From Thermodesulfovibrionia bacterium (GTDB lineage Bacteria > Nitrospirota > Thermodesulfovibrionia > UBA6902), in the NCBI GenBank assembly GCA_030646035.1, contig JAUSMY010000008.1, forward strand, positions 1-64,000: DNA of 64,000 bases, given 5' to 3'. A model generated the notes under the pieces. The model saw only the letters and a list, made by a program, of their open reading frames with translations. It searched no databases and was not told the origin of the DNA. The stretch's first letter is position 1; each line of letters opens with the position of its first letter. Positions 35,376-45,311 of the stretch are shown here, piece by piece. A program made the position numbers and the translations under genes.

Positions 35376-36077
35376 TTATTTTGAATTTATATACCCCTGT
35401 TCAAAAAGGCTCAGATACCCGCTGTCTGAAATAATTATATGGTCAAGAACCTCTATGCCGACGATCTTTCCTGTCTGAACGAGACGCTCTGTGATCGCTA
35501 TATCATCCCTGCTCGGTGTCGTATCGCCGCTCGGATGATTATGGAGAAAGAGCACAGAGGCTGACGCCTCTTTTATCGCGCTCCTGAATACCTCCCTCGG
35601 ATGAACAAGTGAAGATGTCAGCGTGCCCTCGGATACAAGCGTCTCCTTGAATATCCTGTTCTTCGTATCGAGCAGGGCGCAGATAAACCTCTCTTTCTTA
35701 AGGCCGTAAAATTTAGGCCTGTAATAATCAAACACATCGCTGCTCTTCTTAAAAGACGGCTTGCTCTCTCCGCCTTCTGCCTCGCTTGACATCAGCCGCC
35801 GTCCAAGCTCAAAAGCAGCCTTAAGCTGGGCGAGCTTTGCGCTGCCGATGCCTTTTATCTTTGAAAACTCGGCCAATGAAGCGCCTTCTATCTCCTTCAC
35901 ACTATTGAACTGCGTCAGAAGCTCCCTCGAAAGTTCAAGCGCGCTCTTCTGCCTGCCGCCTGTCCTCAGAATGATCGCCATCAACTGCGCGGTGCTAAGT
36001 TCATCAGCTCCGAACTTCAGAAGCCTCTCTCTCGGCCTCTCATCCTCAGGCCAATTCTTTATGCTCTGGTATTCCAT
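35376..36077 (-). CDS. radC: RadC family protein (JAB/MPN domain)
   Basis: The protein has 233 residues. A helix-hairpin-helix-like N-terminal region (KIKGIGSAKLAQLKAAFELG) precedes a metalloprotease-like MPN domain with the metal ligands in LFLHNHPSGDTTPSRDD and the following LDHIIISDSG. A DNA-repair role has been questioned for the family. It lies in the operon between rph and purH. Confidence 0.94.
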   Translation of the reverse strand: MEYQSIKNWPEDERPRERLLKFGADELSTAQLMAIILRTGGRQKSALELSRELLTQFNSVKEIEGASLAEFSKIKGIGSAKLAQLKAAFELGRRLMSSEAEGGESKPSFKKSSDVFDYYRPKFYGLKKERFICALLDTKNRIFKETLVSEGTLTSSLVHPREVFRSAIKEASASVLFLHNHPSGDTTPSRDDIAITERLVQTGKIVGIEVLDHIIISDSGYLSLFEQGYINSK

Positions 36078-36095
36078 AGATATAAACGGACAACC

Positions 36096-36818
36096 CTAAA
36101 ACTTATCCTTCAGCGCCTTCTTCTGAATGGCAATTAACTCAGTGATGCCGGAATTGGCGAGGTGAAGCATCTTCTGAAACTGCTTGTTGTCAAAAGGCTC
36201 GGTCTCTGCCGTGCCCTGTATCTCTATGAACTTGCCTGAACCTGTCATAACGATATTCATATCCACCTCTGCTGCTGAATCTTCAACATATGAAAGGTCC
36301 AGCCTCGGCTCTCCCTCGACTATCCCCACGCTGACAGCTGCAACATAATCCTTGATCGGATTCTTCTCTATCATGCCTGTCCTGATGGCATATGCTACAG
36401 CGTCTTTGAGCGCTACAAACGCGCCTGTTATTGAAGCGGTCCTTGTGCCTCCGTCAGCCTGTATCACATCGCAGTCAAGCCAGATAGTTATCTCTCCCAG
36501 CGCGTCAAGGTCAACGACAGACCTCATGGACCTGCCAATCAGCCTCTGTATCTCATGTGTCCTGCCGCCAACCTTGCCCTTGGATGATTCCCTGAATGTC
36601 CTTGTGGCTGTGGACCTCGGGAGCATTGCATACTCTGCAGTTACCCATCCCTTGCCCTTGCCTTTGAGAAAAGGCGGCACCTTCTTTTCAATAGAGGCGT
36701 TGCAGATGACCCTTGTCCCGCCCATCTCTATCAGCACAGAACCTTCAGCAGCCTTTATAAAGTGTCTCCTCAGTTTGATCTTCCGCAGTTCATCAGCAGC
36801 TCTGTTATCCGGGCGCAT
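36096..36818 (-). CDS. rph: ribonuclease PH
   Basis: This phosphate-dependent 3'-to-5' exonuclease trims tRNA ends. The protein has 240 residues from ATG 36818, which has GGAGG eight bases upstream; the frame opens at TTG 36833 over that site. The blocks [49 protein letters not shown] and [19 protein letters not shown] are diagnostic. It starts four bases after murI ends. Confidence 0.95.
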   Translation of the reverse strand: MRPDNRAADELRKIKLRRHFIKAAEGSVLIEMGGTRVICNASIEKKVPPFLKGKGKGWVTAEYAMLPRSTATRTFRESSKGKVGGRTHEIQRLIGRSMRSVVDLDALGEITIWLDCDVIQADGGTRTASITGAFVALKDAVAYAIRTGMIEKNPIKDYVAAVSVGIVEGEPRLDLSYVEDSAAEVDMNIVMTGSGKFIEIQGTAETEPFDNKQFQKMLHLANSGITELIAIQKKALKDKF

Positions 36819-36822
36819 TATA

Positions 36823-37611
36823 TCATCCTCCAAGTTCTATTTTTGAAATGTTAAATATATCATGACCCAGAAAACGTCTTCCTGTTTCAGTGAATTTCTC
36901 AGGCGCGTCAGTGACAAAAAAATCACGGAAAGGAATGCTATTATTATTGCGGAGCATCCCCTTCTCTTGCAGTATAAGCCGTGCCTCCCTGGCTGTCTCT
37001 ATTGCAGAATCTATCAGCGGGATATCAACGACACCGGCTATTATATCTTTAATCATGGGATAATGCGTGCATCCAAGAACAAGGGCATCAGCACCGCTCC
37101 GGGTCAAAGATGACAGGTACTTCTGAACAACAAGTGTCACGACCTCGCCGTTAATCCATCCCTCTTCTATAAGCGGCACAAAAAGCGGGCAGGCGATGCC
37201 GGTCACTTCTATGGAGCTGTCTATAGCTTTTATCGCCTTAATGTAAGACCCGCTCCTGATGGTAGTCTCTGTCCCTATTACTGCAATTCTTTTATGTTTT
37301 GTCTTTGACGCGGCAGCCCGCGCCCCCGGATTCACAACCCCTATCACCGGAACCGGCATCCTCTCTGAAAGAATATCAAGGCTGACGGCAGAAGACGTAT
37401 TGCACGCAACGATAAGAAGCTTAATCCCCTTTGATACCAGGAACTCGGCATTCTCAATTGAATACTTTATGATCGTCTCAGGAGACCTGCCGCCATATGG
37501 AACCCTTGCGGTATCGCCAAGATATATAATGTCCTCATGAGGCAGTTCTTTCATCACCTCTTTCATGACCGTGAGCCCGCCGACCCCGGAATCGAATATG
37601 CCTATAGGCAT
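36823..37611 (-). CDS. murI: glutamate racemase
   Basis: It makes D-glutamate for peptidoglycan. The protein has 262 residues from ATG 37611 ([20 protein letters not shown]). The two catalytic cysteines are in VACNTSSA and [13 protein letters not shown] at 37632 would add seven residues and overlap the previous gene. It follows the amidase and GerMN genes, giving a small cell-wall group. Confidence 0.95.
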   Translation of the reverse strand: MPIGIFDSGVGGLTVMKEVMKELPHEDIIYLGDTARVPYGGRSPETIIKYSIENAEFLVSKGIKLLIVACNTSSAVSLDILSERMPVPVIGVVNPGARAAASKTKHKRIAVIGTETTIRSGSYIKAIKAIDSSIEVTGIACPLFVPLIEEGWINGEVVTLVVQKYLSSLTRSGADALVLGCTHYPMIKDIIAGVVDIPLIDSAIETAREARLILQEKGMLRNNNSIPFRDFFVTDAPEKFTETGRRFLGHDIFNISKIELGG

Positions 37612-37612
37612 G

Positions 37613-38185
37613 CTACTTGATAGCGGCTGCAATTCCTTCTCCTATGGGTTTTGATATATCAATATGGCCGCCAAGGCTCTCAGCCTCTTTGCCCTGAATC
37701 AGTATCTTCATAGCCGTAAAGCCCGGAACAGCAGCCTTCAGTTTGCCGTAAAGGCCTGAGATAATATTGAACTCTTCCATCGCATCCCCTTTGAAGTTCT
37801 TGAGCAGTCCGTCGCCGAGGTCAATGTATATGACTCCAGTCTTGTCCACATAAAGATCCAGAAGCTGAGTGTTGTAAGGCTTGATGTACTCCCTTATCAC
37901 ACCCTCAGCAATGACGAGGACTGAATCCTGCCTGTCCCCCTCTTCAGAAGAAGCAGGGGAACTCCCCTTGTAAAGATTGCCGGGATCGGTATTATCTGTC
38001 TCTTCAGATGTCTTTCTATTGCCGGAAGTTATGTCTGATATAAATGATGACTCAAATGAGAATCTCGGCTTGAAATAGATAAAACTCGCCCCTGCGGTTA
38101 TGAACAAGACCGCTATCATGAGGATGAAGAACTTCCATGAGCCGCCCTCTTTAGAACCTTTTTTATCTCTTTGCGTTTTCTTCAT
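37613..38185 (-). CDS. GerMN domain membrane-anchored protein
   Basis: The protein has 190 residues. A short basic N-terminus and one TM helix (about 18-38) are followed by a low-complexity linker and a GerMN domain (about 85-185). GerMN signs include LLDLYVDKTGVIYIDLGDGL and the final ILIQGKEAESLGGHIDISKP. In many bacteria this domain is found with cell-wall amidases, as here. The start overlaps the amidase gene by 23 bases. Confidence 0.85.
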   Translation of the reverse strand: MKKTQRDKKGSKEGGSWKFFILMIAVLFITAGASFIYFKPRFSFESSFISDITSGNRKTSEETDNTDPGNLYKGSSPASSEEGDRQDSVLVIAEGVIREYIKPYNTQLLDLYVDKTGVIYIDLGDGLLKNFKGDAMEEFNIISGLYGKLKAAVPGFTAMKILIQGKEAESLGGHIDISKPIGEGIAAAIK

Positions 38186-39137
38186 AATTAGTTATGCCTC
38201 TATAGATCGCTCCGGCTATCTCAGCCTCAAATTCATTTATGTATGAAGCATCTTCAAATGAAGGCAGCTCAACCATGATTGCTGCCGCCTCAACGTTAGA
38301 GAGAATGTTGTATGGCAGATGCCTTACGATAATCATGTCGCTGCTGAATTTCTCCGAAAGAGAGTTCTGTATCGCCTCAAGCAGGGCATTGGTCTTTGCC
38401 TGATAATCATATTGCCCTCTATGGGCCAGATAAGGAAGGATATTTTCAGCAGGGATCTCTGTGACAACAGGAAGATAAAGCACTATCTCCTTATGATTGC
38501 CGACATGCAGGCTTATAAAAACATCAGCATCTTCGCTGTCAGCCGCGTTTACTCTGTCACTGACCGATATGAAATTATCACCCGATCTCGTCAGAGAAGA
38601 TCTCAATTTATTCTCCAGCGCGAGAAGATTTATTCTCTTTGCGATATCAAGAACAACATTCTTCTCATTAAAACCGCCTTTCACAATCCCGTAATCAGGC
38701 CCTCCGTGGCCGGGGTCAATCACAACAGTTTTGGACTTGTGAGAAACACCTTTCTCATTACTGACCTTAGCCACGATCTCCTGAGAAACATCGATCACGA
38801 GCCTGTCAGGGTCTTTGAGAATAAATGCCTTGAAAGCTGTGAAATTACCGGGTGAAAAGAGTATCGCATCATCGAGTTTTTTATATTTAACATCAACATT
38901 CTGCTCAGATATTTCAAATGCAGATCCAGGGAACGCAACATGGATGTTGTTTGCCCTCTGGCTCACGATAGACTTTGCGATAAGGCCTTCAGGCCCTTCC
39001 AGTACTATCCTCTGAAAATCAGAATGACGGCTCGACCTGAGCTTTAAAATATTCAGGTCATCAGCATCGGCATAACTGGCAAAAAAGAAGAGGGAGAGTA
39101 AAAGCAGCGCCTTTTTCATGATGGGAAATTTTAGCAT
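38163..39137 (-). CDS. N-acetylmuramoyl-L-alanine amidase (AmiC-like, with AMIN-like domain)
   Basis: The protein has 324 residues. Its signal peptide (MKKALLLLSLFFFASYADA) starts at residue 7; ATG 39119 is the alternative start. An AMIN-like beta domain (about 30-115) targets the septum in homologues. The Amidase_3 catalytic domain (about 135-318) has zinc ligands in VVIDPGHGGPDYG and FISLHVGNH, and the catalytic Glu in IMVELPSFED. It cleaves the peptide from muramic acid in the periplasm. It is the first gene of the long minus-strand run. Confidence 0.92.
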   Translation of the reverse strand: MLKFPIMKKALLLLSLFFFASYADADDLNILKLRSSRHSDFQRIVLEGPEGLIAKSIVSQRANNIHVAFPGSAFEISEQNVDVKYKKLDDAILFSPGNFTAFKAFILKDPDRLVIDVSQEIVAKVSNEKGVSHKSKTVVIDPGHGGPDYGIVKGGFNEKNVVLDIAKRINLLALENKLRSSLTRSGDNFISVSDRVNAADSEDADVFISLHVGNHKEIVLYLPVVTEIPAENILPYLAHRGQYDYQAKTNALLEAIQNSLSEKFSSDMIIVRHLPYNILSNVEAAAIMVELPSFEDASYINEFEAEIAGAIYRGITNYEENAKR

Positions 39138-39281
39138 TTATCGCTCTTTATATGCCATATAGACATAACAGTCTTTATAATTTCCAAAATCTGGTGTAAA
39201 GTATAGAAATCTTATAAATTGTCCTGAATAAATTCATTCAGCAACATAATACTTCATTACAATAATAAAGGAGGATGAGCA

Positions 39282-40643
39282 ATGTCATCAATACTTGAGA
39301 AGGTAAAGGGATGTGTCTCTGTTTCAGGCGGAAAGGTGGAGATTAAAGACGCCAAAGCAGTAAGGGACATTATGGATGGCCTTATTTATGAGGCTGTCTT
39401 TACCGCAGATGATGCGCAGAAGAAAGACCTTTTGAGGCTTGTTATCGAGATAGCCAAGAAGATGGGAGCTGTGCCGTCTTCTATCCAGTCGATCTATGAG
39501 GAGATGGGAAGAAGCTACCCGGGGTTTACCGTACCTGCCATAAATATAAGAGGGCTCACATATGACGTCGCCAGAGTGATCTTCAGGAAGGCGAACCAAA
39601 TGAATGTCGGAGCTATGATATTTGAGATAGCCCGTTCAGAGATAGGCTACACAAAACAGAAGCCTCTTGAGTATTCTGCTGTTGTGCTTGCAGCAGCGGT
39701 CAAAGAGGGATATACAGGCCCGGTATTCATACAGGGCGACCACTTTCAGCTCATAAGAAAAAATTACCTTGCCGACCCCAAACCTGAGACAGAATATGTG
39801 AAAGGGCTTATCAAGGAAGCTGTTGAAGCGGAATTCTACAACATAGACCTTGACACATCCACACTTGTTGACCTTGATAAGAAAGACCTTAAGGAAGAGC
39901 AGAGGCCGAACTTTGAAGCTGCCGCTGACCTTGCGGCGCATATAAGAGGGATCGAGCCTGCGGGCGTTACAGTTTCAATAGGCGGCGAGATAGGAGAGAT
40001 AGGCGGCAAGAACAGCACATCAGAAGAACTGAGGGCGTATCTTGACGGCTTCAAAGAGACGATGAAGGCAGGCAAAGGCGTAAGCAAGCTCAGCGTACAG
40101 ACAGGCACATCCCACGGCGGGGTCGTGCTTCCTGACGGATCGCTCGCGCAGGTAAAGATCGCTTTTGAGACATTGAGAGAGATGTCTGATGTCGCAAGAA
40201 AAGAGTACGGTCTTTCAGGCGCAGTTCAGCACGGCGCATCCACACTTCCTGATGAAGCATTCCACATGTTCCCTGAGACAGGCACCTCAGAAGTCCACCT
40301 TGCAACAGGTTTCCAGAACATCATATACGACAGCCCTTCTCTTCCCGCTTCATTCAAGAACGATGTTTATGAATATCTGAAGACTGAATGCGCAAAGGAG
40401 AGGAAAGAGGGGCAGACAGAGGAGCAGTTCTTTTACAGCACCCGCAAGAAGGGATTCGGCACTTTGAAGAAGAAGTGGTGGAACCTGCCGGCAGAAGTAA
40501 AAACACCCATAATGAAAGAGCTTGAGGACAAGTTCGATCTCCTCTTTAATAAATTGAAAGTCGGAAACACTAAAGATTACGTTAACAAGAATATGAAGGT
40601 CGTTGCTGTTGAAAAGAAAGTTGCGGATAATGTTTTAGGATAA
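39282..40643 (+). CDS. class II fructose-bisphosphate aldolase-like enzyme (long form)
   Basis: The protein has 453 residues. The class II aldolase catalytic blocks are VFIQGDHFQLIRK (Asp/His), SIGGEIGEIGGKNSTSEE, QTGTSHGGVVLPDGS and VQHGASTLPDEAFHMFPETG. The protein is about 100 residues longer than the E. coli type. It is probably a ketose-bisphosphate aldolase of glycolysis/gluconeogenesis, supported by the convergent phosphofructokinase next to it. The exact ketose is not certain. GGAGG precedes the ATG. Confidence 0.88.
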   Translation: MSSILEKVKGCVSVSGGKVEIKDAKAVRDIMDGLIYEAVFTADDAQKKDLLRLVIEIAKKMGAVPSSIQSIYEEMGRSYPGFTVPAINIRGLTYDVARVIFRKANQMNVGAMIFEIARSEIGYTKQKPLEYSAVVLAAAVKEGYTGPVFIQGDHFQLIRKNYLADPKPETEYVKGLIKEAVEAEFYNIDLDTSTLVDLDKKDLKEEQRPNFEAAADLAAHIRGIEPAGVTVSIGGEIGEIGGKNSTSEELRAYLDGFKETMKAGKGVSKLSVQTGTSHGGVVLPDGSLAQVKIAFETLREMSDVARKEYGLSGAVQHGASTLPDEAFHMFPETGTSEVHLATGFQNIIYDSPSLPASFKNDVYEYLKTECAKERKEGQTEEQFFYSTRKKGFGTLKKKWWNLPAEVKTPIMKELEDKFDLLFNKLKVGNTKDYVNKNMKVVAVEKKVADNVLG

Positions 40644-40656
40644 TTATAGAAACAAG

Positions 40657-40691
40657 AAAGCCCGCCTCGAAACTTCGGGGCGGGCTTTATA
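40657..40691. terminator. bidirectional Rho-independent terminator between aldolase and PFK genes
   Basis: AAAGCCCGCC (40657-40666) pairs perfectly with GGCGGGCTTT (40679-40688), with further pairing possible in the loop. It is A/T flanked on both sides and lies between two convergent genes. Confidence 0.92.
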
Positions 40692-40709
40692 TTTTTTGAC
40701 TATCAGCGT

Positions 40710-41921
40710 TTAATGCATCCTCTCAATCTCGCCCTTCTCTTCTGATACTTCAGGATTATAAGCTTCCGGCTTTCTGCCGAAACAGACTCCGAGCGTCTCA
40801 TAGAAAGAGACGATATCGAGGCTGACATGCCTCTGCTTAATCACCTCTGCCGTAGGCTTGTAAGATATCTTTGTCCCCTGTACCTTGACTACTGTATTTC
40901 CGCCAAGCCCTTTTGTTAAGAGTATGACTGCCGCGCCTCCTGCCTCTTTGCCGAAGTTGGTGTCATAAGCTGATGAAGCGCCCGAACGCACCAGATGCCC
41001 CGGTGTCACTTCCCTCACTTCCGGTATCTTGTAAACGCCCGGCACAAACATGCCGACCCTCTTCATGAACTCCTTGATATCAGGGTCTTCCTTCATCCTC
41101 TTCTCGATCTGCTGCCTCACATACTTTCCAGCGCCTGCGAGTTTTTTATGCCCGAAAGCATCAACGCCTGCTGACTCATCATAGAGCAATTCCCCTGTTG
41201 CAGTAGTCACACCTTCCGCAGCTACGATGGAATATGTGCCTGCCTTCACATCGCTGCGCTCTATCCTCGCAAGGAACCTCTGCTTCACATGCGCGTATAC
41301 GATATCAAAATCAACCGGTATCTCAGGTATCAGGATACAGTCAGCATCACCGCCGATTCCGCCCCTGAAGGCTGTATGCCCGGCGTACCTGCCGAACGCC
41401 TCAAACACGATAACACGATTGTGAGTATTGCCCGTGGTCTTAAGATCCCTTACAAAGGTCGCGATCCTGTTGATGGCTGAATCGCCGCCAACGCTGTAGG
41501 TCTGTAAATCAAGGTCCATGGTCTTTGGAGCATGCACGCAGGCGATCCCCTGAGCGGCAAGGTCAACCATCACACTGCCTGAATCATCGCCCCCGCTTAT
41601 GACAAGCCCGCCTATATTGAACTTCTCCAGCCCCTTTTTGATCCTCTCATACTTATGCTCGTCTTCGATCTTCTTGACCTTTACCCTTGAATTTCCCGCT
41701 TCGGAACCGGCCATATCAGCCTGGATCAGATCAAGCCTCTCAGGTGTGAGAACAACGACCTTCTCCATATCAATGAGGTTGTACAGCCCGGCATAGCCGT
41801 TAGGAATAATGACCGCCTCGATGCCCATGGAATTCGCCATCTGTGCAGCGCCTTTGATAACTCCGTTAATGCCTCCGCAATCTCCGCCGCTTGTAAGTAT
41901 TCCGATTCTTTTAATGCTCAT
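40710..41921 (-). CDS. 6-phosphofructokinase, probably pyrophosphate-dependent
   Basis: The protein has 403 residues. TSGGDCGGINGVIKG opens the family fold. The residues that separate PPi- from ATP-users both point to PPi: Asp in VISGGDDSGS (Gly in ATP enzymes) and Lys in APKTMDLDLQTY (Gly in ATP enzymes). EAFGRYAGHTAF follows as in the family. Such enzymes run reversibly, so it may serve gluconeogenesis as well. The TIDND loop reads TMDLD, a slight deviation. It converges on the aldolase gene. Confidence 0.88.
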   Translation of the reverse strand: MSIKRIGILTSGGDCGGINGVIKGAAQMANSMGIEAVIIPNGYAGLYNLIDMEKVVVLTPERLDLIQADMAGSEAGNSRVKVKKIEDEHKYERIKKGLEKFNIGGLVISGGDDSGSVMVDLAAQGIACVHAPKTMDLDLQTYSVGGDSAINRIATFVRDLKTTGNTHNRVIVFEAFGRYAGHTAFRGGIGGDADCILIPEIPVDFDIVYAHVKQRFLARIERSDVKAGTYSIVAAEGVTTATGELLYDESAGVDAFGHKKLAGAGKYVRQQIEKRMKEDPDIKEFMKRVGMFVPGVYKIPEVREVTPGHLVRSGASSAYDTNFGKEAGGAAVILLTKGLGGNTVVKVQGTKISYKPTAEVIKQRHVSLDIVSFYETLGVCFGRKPEAYNPEVSEEKGEIERMH

Positions 41922-42009
41922 ATTGATACTCCTTTCTTTAAGAGATTAATTCTGAAGAATGCGTAAATTTTACCACATTATATTATCGTCTGCCAGAATT
42001 AATTTTCCA

Positions 42010-42038
42010 TTGACCACTCGTTGAATGTATGCTACTTT
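42010..42038 (+). promoter_or_regulatory. candidate sigma70 promoter for the Cys-rich membrane protein
   Basis: TTGACC and TACTTT have a 17-base spacer, 38 bases before the first possible start codon. Confidence 0.4.
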
Positions 42039-42075
42039 TACTCAGTAGTTCAGATAATACATGGTTGAGTTGTAA

Positions 42076-42603
42076 ATGGAGGCGATTGTGGGGTTTGTAA
42101 AACCATATGAGAATTTCCCTTTTTCGATGGTTCTCTTCGCGGTTCTGGTGAATGTTTCGATCTATGCCCTTGGCGCTGTCATCCTTTCCGGCTTTGGGTA
42201 TATTATGGCTGCGCTCTATTTGCTTTACTGTCTCGGCGTCGAGATCCATGTTATGAAAATGAGCTGTGTTGACTGCTGCTACTACGGCAAATGGTGCGCT
42301 TTCGGCAGGGGCAAAGTAGCCACGCTCCTTTTCAAGCAGGGAGATCCGAAGCGGTTTACTTCCAAATGTATATCGTGGAAAGAGTTGCTGCCTGATATAT
42401 TTTTGTTACTGATCCCGCTTGTCATAGGGATTGCGCTCCTGATCCGAGGTTTCTCATTGAGCATGGCTATGATGCTCGCGGCACTTGTGGCGTTATCCTT
42501 CGGCGGCAATTACATCGTCAGGAGTAAAATAGCCTGCAAATACTGCAAGCAGCGTGAACTCGGCTGTCCTGCGGAGCAGTTTTTCAACAAGCAGCAAGCT
42601 TAG
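42076..42603 (+). CDS. four-helix membrane protein with two conserved-looking cysteine clusters
   Basis: The protein has 175 residues and is not a family I can name. Hydrophobic helices lie at about 18-38, 42-60, 108-126 and 130-148. Between and after them are two Cys clusters: SCVDCCYYGKWCAFGRG (about 62-78) and KIACKYCKQRELGCPAEQFF (about 151-170). The pattern suggests metal or Fe-S binding, or disulfides, on one membrane face (inference). The ATG has no clear ribosome site. GTG 42088 has GGAGG five bases upstream and may be the true start, giving 171 residues. Confidence 0.7.
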   Translation: MEAIVGFVKPYENFPFSMVLFAVLVNVSIYALGAVILSGFGYIMAALYLLYCLGVEIHVMKMSCVDCCYYGKWCAFGRGKVATLLFKQGDPKRFTSKCISWKELLPDIFLLLIPLVIGIALLIRGFSLSMAMMLAALVALSFGGNYIVRSKIACKYCKQRELGCPAEQFFNKQQA

Positions 42604-42634
42604 CGGTTTTAAGGATGACTCGTCGGGCTTGTTC

Positions 42635-43228
42635 TTAAAGCGTCCCTTTAGTCGAAGGCACGCCCTTTGTATTGGGATGTATCTTGACAGCTGACTGGAG
42701 CGCCCTGCCGAAGCCTTTGAATATCGCTTCAAATATGTGGTGAAGGTCACGGCCGTAGCTGAGATTTATATGCAGGTTCATGCCTGCTGAATTTGAGACC
42801 GACCTGAAGAAGTCCTCGAACAGAGAGACATCGATATCCTTTATCTTCCTCCCGCCTTTTGGAAGCTTAACGTTGTAGACAAGATACGGCCTTCCGCTCA
42901 GGTCAATAGCGATCTGCGCGAGGCACTCATCCATCGGAGTAAGTGATTCGCCGTATCTTCTTATGCTCTCTTTATTCCCGAGCGCGTCTTTTATCGCAGC
43001 GCCGAGGACGATGCCGAGGTCTTCTATGAGGTGATGATAATCAACATCAATGTCGCCATTTGCATCTACAGTGAGATCCAGGTGGCCGTGCTTTGACATA
43101 AGGTTCAGCATGTGGTCAACAAAAGGGATGGATGTGTTTACTTTATAAGTGCCCTTGCCGTCAAGATTAATGCTCGCCTTGATGTTCGTCTCTTTTGTCT
43201 TTCTCTCAACCTTTGCTCTTCTCGCCAT
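42635..43228 (-). CDS. hisB: imidazoleglycerol-phosphate dehydratase
   Basis: The protein has 197 residues, the single-function form. The manganese-binding motifs IPFVDHMLNLMSKHG, DYHHLIEDLGIVLG and the C-terminal GRDLHHIFEAIFKGFGRAL are intact. It performs the sixth step of histidine synthesis. It is the last gene of hisG-hisC-hisB. Confidence 0.96.
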   Translation of the reverse strand: MARRAKVERKTKETNIKASINLDGKGTYKVNTSIPFVDHMLNLMSKHGHLDLTVDANGDIDVDYHHLIEDLGIVLGAAIKDALGNKESIRRYGESLTPMDECLAQIAIDLSGRPYLVYNVKLPKGGRKIKDIDVSLFEDFFRSVSNSAGMNLHINLSYGRDLHHIFEAIFKGFGRALQSAVKIHPNTKGVPSTKGTL

Positions 43229-43267
43229 TATATCCCCCTGTAAGGATTGATCTATTTTATTAAAACA

Positions 43268-44284
43268 TCATAGCAGATCTTTTAAAGTTTTAAGAAATAT
43301 GCCATTCTCTTTCGGAGTCCCGACAGTCACCCTGAGACAACCGTCAACTACGCCATGCATATTCCTTATAAGTATGCCGCTTTTAAGAAGCATCCTGTGA
43401 ACCGTATCTGAATCCTCAACCTTGAAGAGAATGAAATTGGCATCAGACGGAAAAGGCAGAACACCGTCTATCTTCTGCATCTCATGAAAGAGCCTCTTTC
43501 TCTCTGATACGATCAGCTTTATCTTTGAGCCGGTGATCTTATCTCCCTTCAGAGTCTTGACCGCGACCTCCTGAGAGAGCGAGTTTAGATTGAACGGGAG
43601 CCTGACCTTGTTCACCTCATTGATGATCTCTGTGTCAGCTATCATGAAGCCGACCCTCAGTCCTGCGAGGCCGATCTTGCTCAATGTCCGTAGGATGATG
43701 AGACTTTTATATTTATTGAGAAGCGGTATAAAACTTTTCTTATCTGAAAATGCCTGATACGCCTCGTCAACAATGACTATGCCTTTTGATTGCTTTATTA
43801 TCTTAAGTATTCTGTCAGTGGAAAAGGCGTTACCTGTAGGGTTGTTGGGTGAGCTTAGAAAGATGAGCTTCGGGTTTATCTTCTTGACCGCCTTTAGCAT
43901 CTCTTTTGTATCAAGGTCGAATTTATCATCAAGAGGGATGCCAGCGCTCTTTTCTCCCAGCGCCTGAGAGATAATACGGTACATGGAGAATGTTGGAGTC
44001 GGAAATAAGACCGGGCCTCCAAAGGTTGTGATAAGGCATTGTATAAGTTCGTCAGAGCCGTTTCCGTGAAGGATGTTCTCAGGATTCACCTTGAGCTGTT
44101 TTGCAAGGAGGTCTCTTAAAGCCTTTGCCTCAGGGTCAGGATACCTGTTAGTCTTTACGGTTTTAAAAACCTTTACGCCGTAAGGGCTTTCATTCGCGTC
44201 AAGCTTGACCCTGCACGGGATCTCTTCTGCCTGATAGGCGCGGAGTGAACGAATGTTAGGTTTTACAAGTTTTTTGATATCCAT
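43268..44284 (-). CDS. hisC: histidinol-phosphate aminotransferase
   Basis: The protein has 338 residues with a fold type I PLP enzyme pattern. LDANESPYGV opens it; LHGNGSDELIQ, SSPNNPTGNAFS, VDEAYQAF and the PLP-lysine block RTLSKIGLAGLRVGF follow. It lies between hisG and hisB, 13 bases from hisG. Confidence 0.95.
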   Translation of the reverse strand: MDIKKLVKPNIRSLRAYQAEEIPCRVKLDANESPYGVKVFKTVKTNRYPDPEAKALRDLLAKQLKVNPENILHGNGSDELIQCLITTFGGPVLFPTPTFSMYRIISQALGEKSAGIPLDDKFDLDTKEMLKAVKKINPKLIFLSSPNNPTGNAFSTDRILKIIKQSKGIVIVDEAYQAFSDKKSFIPLLNKYKSLIILRTLSKIGLAGLRVGFMIADTEIINEVNKVRLPFNLNSLSQEVAVKTLKGDKITGSKIKLIVSERKRLFHEMQKIDGVLPFPSDANFILFKVEDSDTVHRMLLKSGILIRNMHGVVDGCLRVTVGTPKENGIFLKTLKDLL

Positions 44285-44297
44285 GAATATGACTTGT

Positions 44298-45173
44298 CTA
44301 AGGTATTACCTTATTAAGCGGATATTCTATAATCCCTTCTGCTCCTGCGGCTTTGAGCTTTGGGATAAGGTCGCGGACTATCTTCTCCTCTATCATCACC
44401 TCAAGCGCGACCCAGCCCTCATCTGAAAGCAGCGATAATGTAGGCGAGTGCATGGCAGAGAGCAGGCTCATGACCTTCTTGAGGGCCTTCTCAGGGACAT
44501 TCATCTTGAGGCCCACCTTCTCTTCTGCTGCAAGGGCGCCTTTGACAAGAAGCACGATATTCTCCATCTTCTGCCTCTTCCACTTATCCTTCCAGGCATT
44601 CTTATTTGCAATGAACCTTGTGCTTGATTCAAGTATCGTCTCGATCACCCTCAGGTTATTCGCCTTTAGCGATGTCCCGGTCTCAGTAAGTTCGACAATG
44701 GCATCGCACAGATGCGGGGGCTTCACCTCTGTAGCGCCCCATGAGAAATCTATCTTTGCCTTGATGCCTTTGGACTTTAGATATTTTGTGGTGTAGCCGA
44801 CAAGCTCGGTAGCTATGCGCTTGCCCTGCAGGTCTGCAACCTTTTTTATCTTTGAATCATTCGGAACAGCGATGACCCATTTGACAGGCCTCAGCCCGCC
44901 CTTTGCATAGTTAAGCTCGGCAACCTCTTTCACATCAGCGCCCTGCTCAAGCACCCAGTCCAGTCCTGTAAGCCCGGCGTCAAGCACGCCGTCATCAACA
45001 TACTTTGCCATCTCCTGCGCCCTTATAAGCAGCGCCTCTATCTCAACATCATCAAACACAGGATAATAAGAACGCGCGTCAATGGAGATGTTGTACCCTG
45101 CTTTTTTGAAAAGTTTGAGCGTCGATTCCTGTAGGCTGCCCTTGGGAAGCCCGAGTTTCAGTACCTTTTTCAT
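44298..45173 (-). CDS. hisG: ATP phosphoribosyltransferase (long form)
   Basis: This is the first, feedback-controlled step of histidine synthesis. The protein has 291 residues: catalytic domains ([51 protein letters not shown]) plus a C-terminal ACT-like regulatory domain (about 215-290) ending [10 protein letters not shown]. The long form does not need HisZ. It is the promoter-proximal gene of the his group. Confidence 0.95.
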   Translation of the reverse strand: MKKVLKLGLPKGSLQESTLKLFKKAGYNISIDARSYYPVFDDVEIEALLIRAQEMAKYVDDGVLDAGLTGLDWVLEQGADVKEVAELNYAKGGLRPVKWVIAVPNDSKIKKVADLQGKRIATELVGYTTKYLKSKGIKAKIDFSWGATEVKPPHLCDAIVELTETGTSLKANNLRVIETILESSTRFIANKNAWKDKWKRQKMENIVLLVKGALAAEEKVGLKMNVPEKALKKVMSLLSAMHSPTLSLLSDEGWVALEVMIEEKIVRDLIPKLKAAGAEGIIEYPLNKVIP

Positions 45174-45225
45174 TGCGATTCTTCCTTATTAAATAAACTA
45201 TTATTAAATTTATAAGCTATTTTTC

Positions 45226-45237
45226 GTATTATAATAC
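45226..45237 (-). promoter_or_regulatory. palindrome GTATTATAATAC with embedded -10 box for hisG
   Basis: This is a perfect 12-bp palindrome containing TATAAT on the minus strand, 53 bases upstream of hisG. No good -35 is seen, so the promoter call is weak; the palindrome itself is certain. Confidence 0.35.
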
Positions 45238-45311
45238 AGGCAATACAGGAAATATTCAAACCTTGATAAGTAAAAATAAAGTTTCCTAATTTAGCTATTA
45301 TTAATAATACC

